DNA of 64,000 nt from Salicibibacter cibi (GTDB lineage Bacteria > Bacillota > Bacilli > Bacillales > Marinococcaceae): positions 3,348,001-3,412,000 of the forward strand of contig NZ_CP054706.1 in the NCBI RefSeq assembly GCF_016495865.1. The letters run 5' to 3'. Below are positions 35,652 through 44,633 of this stretch, piece by piece. How positions within the stretch are numbered: the first letter of the stretch is position 1; the number at the start of each line of letters is the position of its first letter. The notes below the pieces were generated by a model. That model was not told the origin of the DNA and searched no databases. It saw only the letters and a list, made by a program, of their open reading frames with translations. The position numbers were made by a program, and so were the translations under genes.

Positions 35652-37388
35652 GAGCTTTTTGCGTTGTAACGATTTTTGCGCTTTAGGCGTAAAAACGGGA
35701 CCAGGTTCACTCCTGGTTTTTTGTTGAAAACGCCTTAAAATTTCCTTCCACGAACCAAAATCGCTACTATTCGAATATCATTCGTTTTTATACCTCAAAA
35801 AAGACACACGTACCCTGTTATCCACAAAAACTGTTTTAAAATTCGGTTTCCCACATGTGGATGCTTTCAGGAAACCAAGCTTCGCATTTTTTCCGGGCGG
35901 CCTTCTTGGATATGGCCTAAAGCCATCGCCAACATCGTGCACAGAGCCAACCCAGTTTTCATTTTCATCTTCTTTTGCCCGCGTGTGGTATGCTGTTCGA
36001 AGCCAAAGGAGACGTCAAGCCGGCTGTTCACACGTTCCACGGCCGTTCGTTTCGCGTATGCCTTCGCCCATGTGTAACTGGCTCGATCGATCGGCGTGAA
36101 GATCCGGCGGTCCTCCTTGAGCGGAATCCGAATTCCTTGGGCAATCGGACACTCCGCTTGTCCTTCACAGGTGATGCCATATTGTTTGGCCGGACAACGC
36201 TTTTTGAGGGTGGCTCGATCTTTCTCAAAGCCCCCATTCGCCATTTCGCGCTCTTTCCCGGTCAGCGGGCAGTGACAGTACACGGTGCCTTTATAGTCAT
36301 GCGTGACATTTTCAATGTCCATCAGTTGGCGCGTGTCCTCGCCATCTTTCCACATGTCCCGGATATCAATGACAGGCTTGGTTTGATGGTCATCCCACAG
36401 CCGCTCAAGCATTTTGGTGTCATCGTAACCGCGATCACCGGCGAGTGTTTCTGCTTGTCCCAAAAGCCAAGGGCGTTCTTTTTCAAGCTCATTGATCATA
36501 TCATGACCGGCGTTAATATCGGGCACCGATGCTTTCGTAACTGAATAAGCCACAGGCAATTCATAGGCCGCGTCGACGATCAGGTGGATTTTATAGCCGA
36601 ACCATTTGATCACTTTGTTCCAGATCGTCCCGTCTTTGTGTTTCCCCTTATATTCTTTCTTCCCATAATCGGCATCGGTATCACGGCGTCCGTCAGGATC
36701 CTCATCCTTATGTTTTCCCTTCGCAAAAGAGTCTACTGCCTTACCATCGATCGCAAGGGCCTTCCCGAAATCAGGGAGGAGCTCGCTCAATTGTTCCACC
36801 ATCGTTTCAAAAATCGCTTCAACCTTTGATTCGTGCGCCCGCAGCTTTTTTAAAAAGCGCGTATATACATAAGCAGGGGGCACGATCACGGTGAGGCCAC
36901 ACAATTCGCGTAGCTGTCCATTGCGGCTCAATTCCCGACGCAATGATTCAATCGATGTGTGCTCAAAGACAACCCCTGCAAGCATCGTATTCCACATCGC
37001 GCGAACAGGGTATTCATTTCGCCCTTTATATCGTTTTTTCTCCAACGTTCGCATCAACGCTTCATCCGGTAAATAATCGAGCACCAAACGTAAGCGTTCC
37101 AAATCTCCAAGATCCGCAAGATCTTCCCATGAAAACAAGCTCATTTGTGGTATAATAGCCATAACAGGTGACCCTCCAGGGTAATAGTTGGTTTTTTGTC
37201 TATAACTATTCTAACCCACTAGTGGAGCGGTTTCACCTGTTTTTTTATGATTTGGGGTCGATGTATCAGGATCCGTGCTTTTGACCTTCGCCAAGCCTTT
37301 AATTCCGTTTGATTTTGGGAGAAAATATTTTTTTACGTCACTCGCACCCCTTGTGCGGCAACGGTTTTGAAACAGCGCAATTAGCTCT
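35652..37388 (-). mobile_element. Insertion sequence in DUF4328 copy C
   Basis: Terminal inverted repeats GAGCTTTTTGCGTTGT (left) and, read inward from the right, GAGCTAATTGCGCTGT. TAAGA flanks both sides (35647-35651 and 37389-37393), a 5-bp target duplication. One transposase gene on the minus strand fills the element. Confidence 0.9.
35867..37162 (-). CDS. DDE-type transposase (DUF772/IS1182-like)
   Basis: 431 residues with GGAGGG before the ATG. DUF772-like N-terminal domain (YPVRAMWNTMLAGVVFEHTS). DDE core: AIDGKAVDSFAKG near residue 145, TLAGDRGYDDTKM near 250 and AVERVNSRLDVSFGFE near 385, with an intervening cysteine-containing insert (CEGQAECPIAQGIRIP). Appears intact. Not closely related to the transposase at 23217. 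Confidence 0.85.
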   Translation of the reverse strand: MAIIPQMSLFSWEDLADLGDLERLRLVLDYLPDEALMRTLEKKRYKGRNEYPVRAMWNTMLAGVVFEHTSIESLRRELSRNGQLRELCGLTVIVPPAYVYTRFLKKLRAHESKVEAIFETMVEQLSELLPDFGKALAIDGKAVDSFAKGKHKDEDPDGRRDTDADYGKKEYKGKHKDGTIWNKVIKWFGYKIHLIVDAAYELPVAYSVTKASVPDINAGHDMINELEKERPWLLGQAETLAGDRGYDDTKMLERLWDDHQTKPVIDIRDMWKDGEDTRQLMDIENVTHDYKGTVYCHCPLTGKEREMANGGFEKDRATLKKRCPAKQYGITCEGQAECPIAQGIRIPLKEDRRIFTPIDRASYTWAKAYAKRTAVERVNSRLDVSFGFEQHTTRGQKKMKMKTGLALCTMLAMALGHIQEGRPEKMRSLVS

Positions 37389-37742
37389 AAGAGCATAAAT
37401 ACGGTAGTTATCAGACTGAAAACACCAACGCTGATTAATATACCTTCATCAATGACTTCTTCGGTAGCCGTAGGTGAGTACGAGGCTAGAGCCCACCATT
37501 GATATACATCCGCCATAATTGTCAACAGTATGGCGAAAAGGGTCACACTAAGTGAGGTGACTAAAACATTTTTTAAAGCTTTCATAGATAATCCTTTCTC
37601 TAACCCCTTCCACTCTTTCCAAATGCTATTGCCGAACAGGAGGTTACAAAACAGATAAATTTTCAACCATCAATAAAATAACATTACAGAGTATGATTGG
37701 AACGTTAAAATACCATAAAGTTTCCTTACTCTGCTCTTCTTA

Positions 37743-38033
37743 TCATAACCCAAAAATCCAGTGCACAATTGATGCAACAGTAATTACAAAAGCTAACCCT
37801 ATCAATGATTTTACAGCCATTTTAAATGTCACTTTTTTATCTTCAGTGTACCTTCTATTTACCCCCAAAAGTCCAAATAACATTAACGTTATACTACCTA
37901 CAAAAAATAGAAGATTATTCTGTGCAATATCATTAAGCACGTCGGGAGTAACAAACCCTAGAAAGATAAATACACCCAAGAATATACTAGATAGTATTGC
38001 CATGACATCCCAAAACTTGTTCACCCTAGACAC
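37743..38033 (-). CDS. Small membrane protein, copy C (possible immunity partner)
   Basis: 96 residues from a GTG after AGAGGTG, with three hydrophobic segments. Arrangement as in copy B (10836): short N-terminus, two spans, a charged loop (RRYTEDKKVTFKMAVKSLIG) and a last span. It starts 30 bases after the stop of the glycine-zipper relic at 38063, matching the gene order of the other cluster. Function unknown. Confidence 0.65.
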   Translation of the reverse strand: MSRVNKFWDVMAILSSIFLGVFIFLGFVTPDVLNDIAQNNLLFFVGSITLMLFGLLGVNRRYTEDKKVTFKMAVKSLIGLAFVITVASIVHWIFGL

Positions 38034-38062
38034 CTCTGACTTGTATGAAAGGTCAACATTAC

Positions 38063-38338
38063 CTATATTCTAAATATCAACCTTAATATATTTTTTATGA
38101 CATTATTTTTAAAATTATTCCAGCGGAACTGGAATTCATTATATTTGTGGCCAACGTATTGACCTGCATTTTGCGCGATATTCCTGAATCCATTATAAGC
38201 TTTTTCAGATTGCGTCGTTAGCCATTGAATCGTCTTACCCTGTACAATATTATCAACAGAACTAACGATGCCGTTCCATGTAGCACTAGCTCCTTTTGCT
38301 CCTAGCCAACCAAAAACAGGAAATAACGCTGCTGAGAC
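38063..38338 (-). pseudogene. C-terminal relic of a glycine-zipper/LXG-like toxin
   Basis: Open frame reading SAALFPVFGWLGAKGAS, then WNGIVSSVDNIVQGKTIQWL, then a helical end FQFRWNNFKNNVIKNILRL and a stop at 38063. PVxGWxGxx is typical of the central region of LXG-type toxins in Bacillota. The N-terminal part has been replaced by an IS200-type fragment. A second copy of the same segment is at 61806-61922. Confidence 0.6.
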
Positions 38339-38456
38339 GAGGAAAAATTATATAATTTTTTGCACGGGTGGTGCCACACTCGACGTTGTGAAGCAATATA
38401 TCGAAAAAGAAGGAAAAAAGCGCCTAGCCCCCTCCCTTCTTACTCAATGGAGATAG
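38334..38456 (+). pseudogene. IS200/IS605 TnpA C-terminal fragment
   Basis: RKNYIIFCTGGATLDVVKQY is the usual last strand and helix of the small Y1 transposase, ending at a stop at 38454-38456. The upstream catalytic part is absent. An imperfect hairpin (AAGCGCC ... GGCGCTT) follows, as at IS200 right ends. It replaced the N-terminal part of the toxin-like gene on the other strand. Confidence 0.65.
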
Positions 38457-38516
38457 AAGAGGAATGCGGCGCTTGGTGTTATTCAATACCAAAGAGAAGG
38501 GTTCTTCCAATAAGGT

Positions 38517-39869
38517 TTAGTCGAATTCCGTTTCTACCACTCGATCACCGGTCATGTATGGCTCGTCAGGCATGACTGTGTTGTCATAATCTACTTCATC
38601 TACGATCCATGTATCATCCTCATAGATCATTTGGACAATAAGTTGCTGATGATCCTCGCTGAAATCCTCATCGCCTCCGATTTCCCGGTTTTGTCTCGTG
38701 TCTTCATGACTTTCTACAGGTATCGAAAGCGTATGAGTGCCGCCATCAGCATATCGATAGTCTACGTCACCAAAATCAATACGGGTGCCTAACACGTCCC
38801 CTTCTAAATAATTCTCGTCATCATAGTCCTGAACATCCGATTCAATATCTGATTCAATTTCTTCGGATATGGCATCGGTATCCAAAACGTCCATATCTTG
38901 CTCGGTGAGCGCTTCCATACGATCCGTCATGTAGTCATTGATCACTTGAGTGAGAGCTTCTTCGGTCTCTTCTTCCGAAACAGGGTCAGGTGTAATCGTA
39001 TAGGTATTCGTATCCTCTTCGACTTCCACAGGGTCAGATGTGGCTGTTGCCCAAGGGAGTTCTACTTCTCCATGGATCTCGTGACCGGCGCTGACATCGC
39101 CAATCTCTTTTCCTTCATCACTTTGAAGCATCCCTTCAGAATCCTCCAGGTCCTCCTCTTCAATCTGGTCAACCTCATCGCCATCAATAAAAACCACCGT
39201 ATTCGGCATCGTCGATTCAACGGATATAGGATCACCGGATAAATTCATCGAATGTTCCACTTCAAAATTCTCTTGATCAAAGAGCGTGATTTCGCTTTCC
39301 TCTTGATTTGACGCGTACGCCGATTCCGATTCACCCTGAATCGAATACACGCCCGGACCATACGTCCCTAATGTTTCCTATCCATCTTCTTCGATCTTAT
39401 ATGCATCGCCTAAAAAATGGATGTCGGCATCGGCATCAGCGGAAACCTGTAGGTGATAAGGACGAACACGAAGGTTATAGCTGTTACCTAAAACATTATC
39501 CTCCTCTTCAATATAAAATGCCCCCATATTTAAGAGCTCATGGATATTAACCTCTCCCGCAGGCATCATGTCTTCATCTTCATAATAACTGGCTTGAATA
39601 TTGAGAATTTGCATCGTTTCCTCAAAATATTCAGGTTCATGCATCATCTCTAACGTGGTTTCGATTTGCTCGTCTGGCCATGCCATATCCGAATCAACCT
39701 CGACCACATCTTTAAAAGCATCTACATCGTTTTCCTGGATGGCATCATGAAAATCTTCGGTGAGTTGTTGCGGATCATTCGACCCGGAAACACCAATCGC
39801 TATACCAATACCAATGATTAAAAAAAGTGCAACACCGCCACTAATGATAAAAACATTCTTTTTTGTCAC
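38517..39869 (-). pseudogene. TcaA-like membrane protein with an in-frame TAG
   Basis: One frame of about 450 codons interrupted by a single TAG at 39378-39380. The first part has an N-terminal membrane anchor (VALFLIIGIGIAIGV), a helical TcaA-type domain (DPQQLTEDFHDAIQENDVDA) and YNLRVRPYHLQVSADA. After the TAG come ETLGTYGPGVYSI, Ig-like TcaA repeats and an NTF2-like end (YMTDRMEALTEQDMDVL ... IYEDDTWIVDEVDY). The zinc ribbon usual at the TcaA N-terminus is missing. A CAG-to-TAG change is the simple explanation; readthrough is possible. Confidence 0.75.
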
Positions 39870-39905
39870 AGGATCTCCTCCCCTCCAAATAAATGCGAAA
39901 TGAAA

Positions 39906-39930
39906 AAACAGTCATGGAATTTGACTGTTT
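39906..39930 (-). terminator. Terminator abutting the acidic lipoprotein stop
   Basis: AAACAGTCA and TGACTGTTT pair with a 7-base loop; on the minus strand the stem starts at the TAA stop and ends in TTTTTT. Confidence 0.8.
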
Positions 39931-40601
39931 TATTCAATGTTTAGCTCTTCCCCATCTTCCACTTCCACGATAAAGCTTTTATCTCTTAGCACATCTTTTT
40001 CTACATTCAGATGTTGCCTTGGCATTTCGTAATCTTCTTCATCGTCACTGTCATTCGGTTCACTGTGGATATCAACAATAATTCTGGCTGTGTCGTCATC
40101 TTCAAGGATGATTTGCTGCGCCCGAAGGGTATGCCCCATATAATCATCGGTTTGATAGTGCAAAACATCATGCTCGTCAAAATCAAACGTATCTTCATCG
40201 CCTTCGGTATGATCGTCTTCTGTATATAGCCAAATGCCCGGCTCTGGTTCTCGTTCAGGGGATCCCATCATCCAATTGATGCGTTGAAATTCGACCAAAT
40301 TTGTATCATTGGGATCGCCTGGTTCTACCCCCTGACCATTTCCCCCTTCATCTTCCTCAGTTGCATTATCCTCATCAACCGACACATCAGGATCAGAGGC
40401 CTCTACACCTTCACCATTTTCCCCTTCTTCATTGGCAGCATCTTCTTCCTCATTGCCGGTGTCCTCCCTCTCGTTCTCACTACCCTCTGTTGCCGTTTCA
40501 TCATTGCCATTCTCCGGCTCGGCATCGGTTTCCTCGGAATCCCCGCATGCCGCCAACAATAACGCAGAAACCACGAACAATATGTACCGATACTGTTTCA
40601 T
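39930..40601 (-). CDS. Acidic lipoprotein, paralogue of 14223-14849
   Basis: 223 residues, GGAGG before the ATG. Lipobox LLAAC, a long Asp/Glu/Gly/Asn tether, then the conserved domain (VEFQRINWMMG; GIWLYTEDDH; YQTDDYMGHTLRAQQI; EDYEMPRQHLNVEKDVL). The tether contains a short internal duplication (EGENGEGVEASDPD and EGGNGQGVEPGDPN). Family not recognised. Confidence 0.75.
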   Translation of the reverse strand: MKQYRYILFVVSALLLAACGDSEETDAEPENGNDETATEGSENEREDTGNEEEDAANEEGENGEGVEASDPDVSVDEDNATEEDEGGNGQGVEPGDPNDTNLVEFQRINWMMGSPEREPEPGIWLYTEDDHTEGDEDTFDFDEHDVLHYQTDDYMGHTLRAQQIILEDDDTARIIVDIHSEPNDSDDEEDYEMPRQHLNVEKDVLRDKSFIVEVEDGEELNIE

Positions 40602-40721
40602 TGATAAACCTCCAATATGTAAATAATTACTATTCTATCGTCTAAGATAGACTTTTCATAAGATATATGCAAGCATATTAGTGGCTCATGGAGCAAAAAC
40701 ATTCCGTACGTGAATTACGCG

Positions 40722-41990
40722 TTAGGGAGAATAAAGGTTGTAAATTTCTTCTTTTTCCTCATCAGACCAACCGACTTCATCTTCAATGACTTCCACGAGT
40801 TCATCATTCAAGGGTTGTTCAACTGACATCGGGATGTTCTGTTCTTCAGCTATCTCAAGCGCCGCAACAAAACCGGTAAAGTCATTGACCTCTGCACTGT
40901 TGCCGGTGTTTATAAATTCCGTGTAAGAGCCATCATCATAATTGAAAGAGATCCGGGGATAAACGTTATCCGGTTCGTCTACATCATTCGTCGTAACGTT
41001 ATAATCCACCGTTAGACTGGAAACCTCTTCCCAACCTCTAAATACGGGGTCAGCAAACGACCAATATTCAGATGCATAAACGCCCTCTTCCGAAACGAGA
41101 TCATATGAATGGATCCCCAAGTATATGAACGGAAGGGAAAAAATAAAAATCACGGTAGAAGCAAGCGATAATATACGAACGGTTGAAGGATGGTTCTTTT
41201 GAAAAATGGTCTCCAACCATAAAAAAACAATGAAGAAAACCAAAATCTGCGAGAACAAAAAAATCGGTTCATCAGATACGTTAATATATATAGGATTATA
41301 ATCATCCAATGTACTCGCTTGTACATCATTGATCATTATCTCATACATAATTAAGGCAACACTTGCTATAAACAGGGCCAAAAGCCTTTTCAAGAATCCA
41401 AATAAATAAATTTTCGGGTTCGATCTCGGCTTCGATTCCCTGGATATACCTTCATTTTTAATTTCAGCATGTGGCATCCTTTTCTCTAGCTCTTTAGTCA
41501 ACTTCTTCCCATGCTTGACCTGACCCCATTTAAAATTTACCAATGGCACATCGCTATGGTTTGTCGCTTTATTAATGGATCTTGCCGCCTTCAGTGATTT
41601 GGGAAGCCTTTCATAGTAATATTGGTTGTCAAAAAAGATAAAGCCTACAGCGTTATTTCCATGATCTTTCATATAATATATTGTACAAACATCCCTAAAT
41701 GGTATTTCGATCACTTCGCTGCCAACATAATGAAGAAATGAATGTTCATAAATGGTCATCACAGGATCAAAGTTGAAGATTATGCGTTTCAATACTGCCA
41801 CAGTTCCAAATAAAAAGAACAAAGTTAACGCTGAGCCAAGTAGCGCAAAAAGAGTAAATAAAAAACCCGGCGTTGAATATAAAAGGTAAGTTACCACGCC
41901 CATCAGTGCTGCGAAAAAAAGTGATGCGGCAATGATGAGAATTCCTCTTCTTTTTGACCAATAAAAATTCATATCTTCGTGATTGTCCAT
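40722..41990 (-). CDS. Multi-domain membrane protein, PH-like N-terminal part
   Basis: 422 residues. Two N-terminal spans (about 15-62), then a pattern typical of bacterial PH-like/STM3941-type membrane proteins (FNFDPVMTIYEHSFLHYVG ... IPFRDVCTIYYM). Three more spans lie in the middle (about 200-300), and the C-terminal outer domain is acidic with WEEVSSLTVDYNV. Weak ribosome site; an ATG at codon 7 is an alternative. Unique to the second cluster. Confidence 0.65.
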   Translation of the reverse strand: MDNHEDMNFYWSKRRGILIIAASLFFAALMGVVTYLLYSTPGFLFTLFALLGSALTLFFLFGTVAVLKRIIFNFDPVMTIYEHSFLHYVGSEVIEIPFRDVCTIYYMKDHGNNAVGFIFFDNQYYYERLPKSLKAARSINKATNHSDVPLVNFKWGQVKHGKKLTKELEKRMPHAEIKNEGISRESKPRSNPKIYLFGFLKRLLALFIASVALIMYEIMINDVQASTLDDYNPIYINVSDEPIFLFSQILVFFIVFLWLETIFQKNHPSTVRILSLASTVIFIFSLPFIYLGIHSYDLVSEEGVYASEYWSFADPVFRGWEEVSSLTVDYNVTTNDVDEPDNVYPRISFNYDDGSYTEFINTGNSAEVNDFTGFVAALEIAEEQNIPMSVEQPLNDELVEVIEDEVGWSDEEKEEIYNLYSP

Positions 41991-42030
41991 TTGACTCTAT
42001 GCCCTTTCGATTGTATTTCTTTTTAAAGTG

Positions 42031-42075
42031 TTACTCCTCACTCAACGTCGCGTTCACTCGAGCAAGCAATGCTTC
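42031..42075 (-). pseudogene. 45-bp relic of a lipoprotein C-terminus
   Basis: The codons EALLARVNATLSEE and stop match the end of the 12487 lipoprotein (LLGRVNATLSEE), and the DNA string ACTCCTCACTCAACGTCGCG is identical. Nothing else of the gene remains. It marks the far end of the duplicated cluster. Confidence 0.75.
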
Positions 42076-42396
42076 AATTTAATGGCAGTATATATTTAAA
42101 TGATAGCTTAAATATACAGGAATAAGCAACAATAATTGGAAGTAATCAGCACGGAAAGCCATTCGCAACACGAATACTTTGTAAAAACTCTACGGCTTTT
42201 GACACTAATGCTTTTTTCATCATCCAGGTTTAGATTGTAAATAATTCGCTCATGCGTTTTTGTGGAAAAATCATGATATAACCTATGATACTTTTTTTAA
42301 ATAGTAATGAAGAATTTTTCAAATTAAACCGAGGTCAACACTAACATCAATGGGTGATAGTCGTGATTAAATATGGGAATAACACTAGCGAGCGAA

Positions 42397-42514
42397 GGAA
42401 AAACACGTAGACGCCTGTGGGAAAGCGCAGAGCGAAGACCCCGCAGGAAAAAAGCGAACGTCTTTTTTCCGGGGAGGCTGAGCTTGGGGCCCACGGAAAG
42501 CGTCGTGTTTTTCC
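42397..42514. repeat. Bacillaceae-type long inverted repeat element
   Basis: GGAAAAACACG and CGTGTTTTTCC close an imperfect ~25-bp stem. Inside are GACCCCGCAGG, GGGGAGGCT and CACGGAAAGCG. This order is a recurrent intergenic repeat of Bacillaceae genomes; a diverged version lies inside the MITE at 53847. Apparent ORFs here are artefacts. Confidence 0.7.
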
Positions 42515-42628
42515 GTAGCGGTCATTGCCAATCATCATTGCCCTATGCAAGGTGGCTGAATGACCTGATCACGGGGACACTTGGAAGAAGTTCGGCGTCA
42601 ACGCTTCTGGCTCCCTAGCGGACCATTG

Positions 42629-42860
42629 ACCGCTTCATGGCGACCGAAAAAGCGGTCGGTTCTCGTGTTCGGTCGCCATAACCGTTTTATGACGACTGTA
42701 ATGGCCTGAACCGAAAACGTTCGGGCGCCATAGCCGCTTCATGATTGCCAAAAAGGCTTGTATCGAAAGAATTCGGTTGGCATGGCTGCCTCATGGCGAC
42801 CGAACGAGCGATTGGCTTTCGTTTTCGGTCCCCATGAACCGTTTCATGGGGACCGGGGAA
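42629..42860. repeat. 52-bp stem-loop tandem array 2 (four and a half units)
   Basis: Units start at 42629, 42681, 42733, 42785 and 42838. Each border forms a hairpin with loop [AG][AG]CCG[CT]TTC or similar; the best is GGTCCCCAT ... ATGGGGACC. Stem bases vary between units but stay complementary, which suggests selection on structure or gene conversion. Confidence 0.8.
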
Positions 42861-43451
42861 TCCTGCTTCGCAAGAAGACATTCGATCATTGACGATAGCC
42901 TTTGATACCTTATCTCGGGCTGTGGACATTTCATCCAATCGATCACTAATCCCAGGTTGAAGCCCTAATCCGGTCTCCCGGTCGTCGTTGTAATCGCTTA
43001 TTTCCGACACGCTGCACTAGCAGGATGCCCCATTAGTAAAACCAAAGGCGTTCTGCTAATCGATATGTAAATGATAAGTCCACTTCTACGCTTCAATTAC
43101 CAAAATTGCGGACCAAAAAAGCATGGAGATGATCCGGTTTATCCGTGGGCATCTTCTTTTTTTGCTCCTTCATGAAATCATGAATCGCACAAACATACGC
43201 CTCATATTCCCTCATCATAGTTTCGCTTGTTATGCAGGATCGATGTCCCAACCAGCCTCAAACATGTTTCTGCAAGGAGGGAGTGGGTGAACAGTATAAC
43301 GGACAGAATCGGATCCCATAGGCCATTGTGTTCCACCCCGGCTACATCATCATTACCTCCATTTAAGTTGAAAAAAGGGTTTATTCCATTCTTAAGTAGG
43401 GGAAATACTTGACTAAATGATTTTGTAAATAAACCTTGTGGAGGGTCCATA
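42861..43451. other. Intergenic, no gene recognised
   Basis: About 590 bases after the repeat array. Open frames here run into the repeat or have no ribosome site. Contains the promoter and GGAGGG site of the PspC gene at its end. Confidence 0.4.
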
Positions 43452-43631
43452 TTGAAAAAGCTGCAAAAATCGAGTACAGATAAAGCGATCGTAGGCGTTT
43501 GCGGGGGAATAGCTGAATATATAGGTATGCCTTCTATTGCAGTTAGGCTCATATTTTTGATCACGCCTGCTGCTCCAGTTATATATATAATCCTTGGGGC
43601 TACACTTTCTGAGAAATCGCCCTCATTATAA
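43452..43631 (+). CDS. PspC-domain small membrane protein
   Basis: 59 residues from a TTG with GGAGGG six bases upstream. LQKSSTDKAIVGVCGGIAEY followed by IGMPSIAVRLIFLIT is the PspC motif: a GGIAxY turn, then one hydrophobic span, and a basic/polar end. Short stand-alone PspC proteins are common in Bacillus and sit in the membrane; in other bacteria PspC takes part in envelope stress. The TTG start makes it easy to miss. Confidence 0.85.
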   Translation: MKKLQKSSTDKAIVGVCGGIAEYIGMPSIAVRLIFLITPAAPVIYIILGATLSEKSPSL

Positions 43632-43678
43632 TAATTTTGATAGTGTATGCAGGCGTGGTTGTTGAGGTGTTACTATCG

Positions 43679-44064
43679 ATGTTCAAAAAAATAAAAAGTA
43701 TTACAAAACGACTTTAAAATGGCTCAGGGGTGCAACGCTCGTATACGCAGTTATTCTTCTCATCGCACTCCCTCCAAATTCTATGCCGATTTGGTTAATG
43801 GTAACGATCCTTTTTGGTCTTTTCTTTTTGATAAAGGGTTTTGAATTATTATCAGGCAACTGGCGGGAAGGAAAAATATGGTATCGAGACATTTTTCTTC
43901 TTATCGGCGTTGTTCTTACTTTGTTTTTGTTCGTATACGATCCGGGATTCACAGACCGAACTAATCGATGGCTGATGACAGGCTATATTGTGATAGGTAT
44001 TGCTGTGACAGAGGTTATAAGAAAGAAAAAACTTAAAACCTCGGACTCTTCCCGTGAAAATTAA
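43679..44064 (+). CDS. Membrane protein with an A7 tract after the start codon
   Basis: A GAGGTG precedes ATG TTC AAAAAAA at 43679. That frame ends after 12 codons, while the next frame carries TTLKWLRGATLVYAVILLIA, then three more spans and a basic end to 44064. One extra A would join them into a ~128-residue protein beginning MFKKNKKYYK. Either a fixed one-base deletion, phase variation by slippage, or a sequencing error. An internal ATG at 43783 would give 93 residues. Family not recognised. Confidence 0.55.
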
Positions 44065-44103
44065 TCATGTCTTAAGCAATCAGGGACAAATCTGGAACAG
44101 TGA

Positions 44104-44244
44104 ATGAGGGATAAAGTGGGTATTATAGGTACTGCCAATATTGCTCTTTTTACTTTTGTATCCTTCGTTAGTTTTATCATCTGGTTGGTCGTACGATCTG
44201 GAAAAAAGCCAAATCGTGATCATGAAAGAGATAAATCTTCCTGA
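44104..44244 (+). CDS. Very small membrane protein
   Basis: 46 residues: a short charged start, one hydrophobic span (NIALFTFVSFVSFIIWLVV) and a basic hydrophilic tail. No strong ribosome site. It follows the preceding membrane gene by 40 bases. Possibly real, possibly chance. Confidence 0.4.
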   Translation: MRDKVGIIGTANIALFTFVSFVSFIIWLVVRSGKKPNRDHERDKSS

Positions 44245-44400
44245 ATCGAGCGCTTTTGTGGAAGAAAGATTGTACCAAAACTTTTATTATATTCAAATTC
44301 ATCATCTCGACGTTTTCGGAAATGACGGACGGCTTCCCCTGTTTCCTCGATGGTTTGATCTACACTTGGTGTAGGGGAAAGCCTCACGACTATATTTTAA
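44220..44400 (-). pseudogene. Fragment related to the gene at 49732
   Basis: On the minus strand one frame gives SVDQTIEETGEAVRHFRKRR, similar to KEDLEEARETVRHFRKHRND near 49760. No start codon or ribosome site is left. The family is not recognised. Confidence 0.35.
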
Positions 44401-44633
44401 ACTTACATGTGTTTCCAATACTCATACTGATCCTTCGCGATATAGAAGGACATGCCGCCAATATCACAGCGATAAATGTCACTTTATTCATCTTTTGGAA
44501 AACACATCAGAGAACGGCCGTCACAGCATTCACCTGATAGGTGAAAAGCAGTCCGTGCTTCTTTTCGAGAGTGTAGCTACCAGATCGTCTCGTCAGCGGC
44601 ACGGACGCTTTCCACCATAGGGATTCCTCCTTT

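Larger units (their letters stand above)
35185..37585 (-). pseudogene. DUF4328 copy C interrupted by an insertion sequence
   Basis: The N-terminal part starts at 37585 (MKALKNVLVTSLSVTLFAIL) and reaches TTVFMLL at the IS right border; the C-terminal part resumes at the left border as MLLLTTVLYFIWLYQLFKRA and runs to 35185, with YHPG and HLxTKRLF-like motifs. Removing 35652-37388 and one TAAGA copy gives an uninterrupted frame of full family length, so the only visible defect is the insertion. The gene follows the small membrane gene at 37743 as copy B once did. Confidence 0.9.

Noticed and set aside
42687..43010. Minus-strand ORF of 107 codons through array 2
   Set aside because: More than half is translated hairpin repeat and there is no ribosome site.
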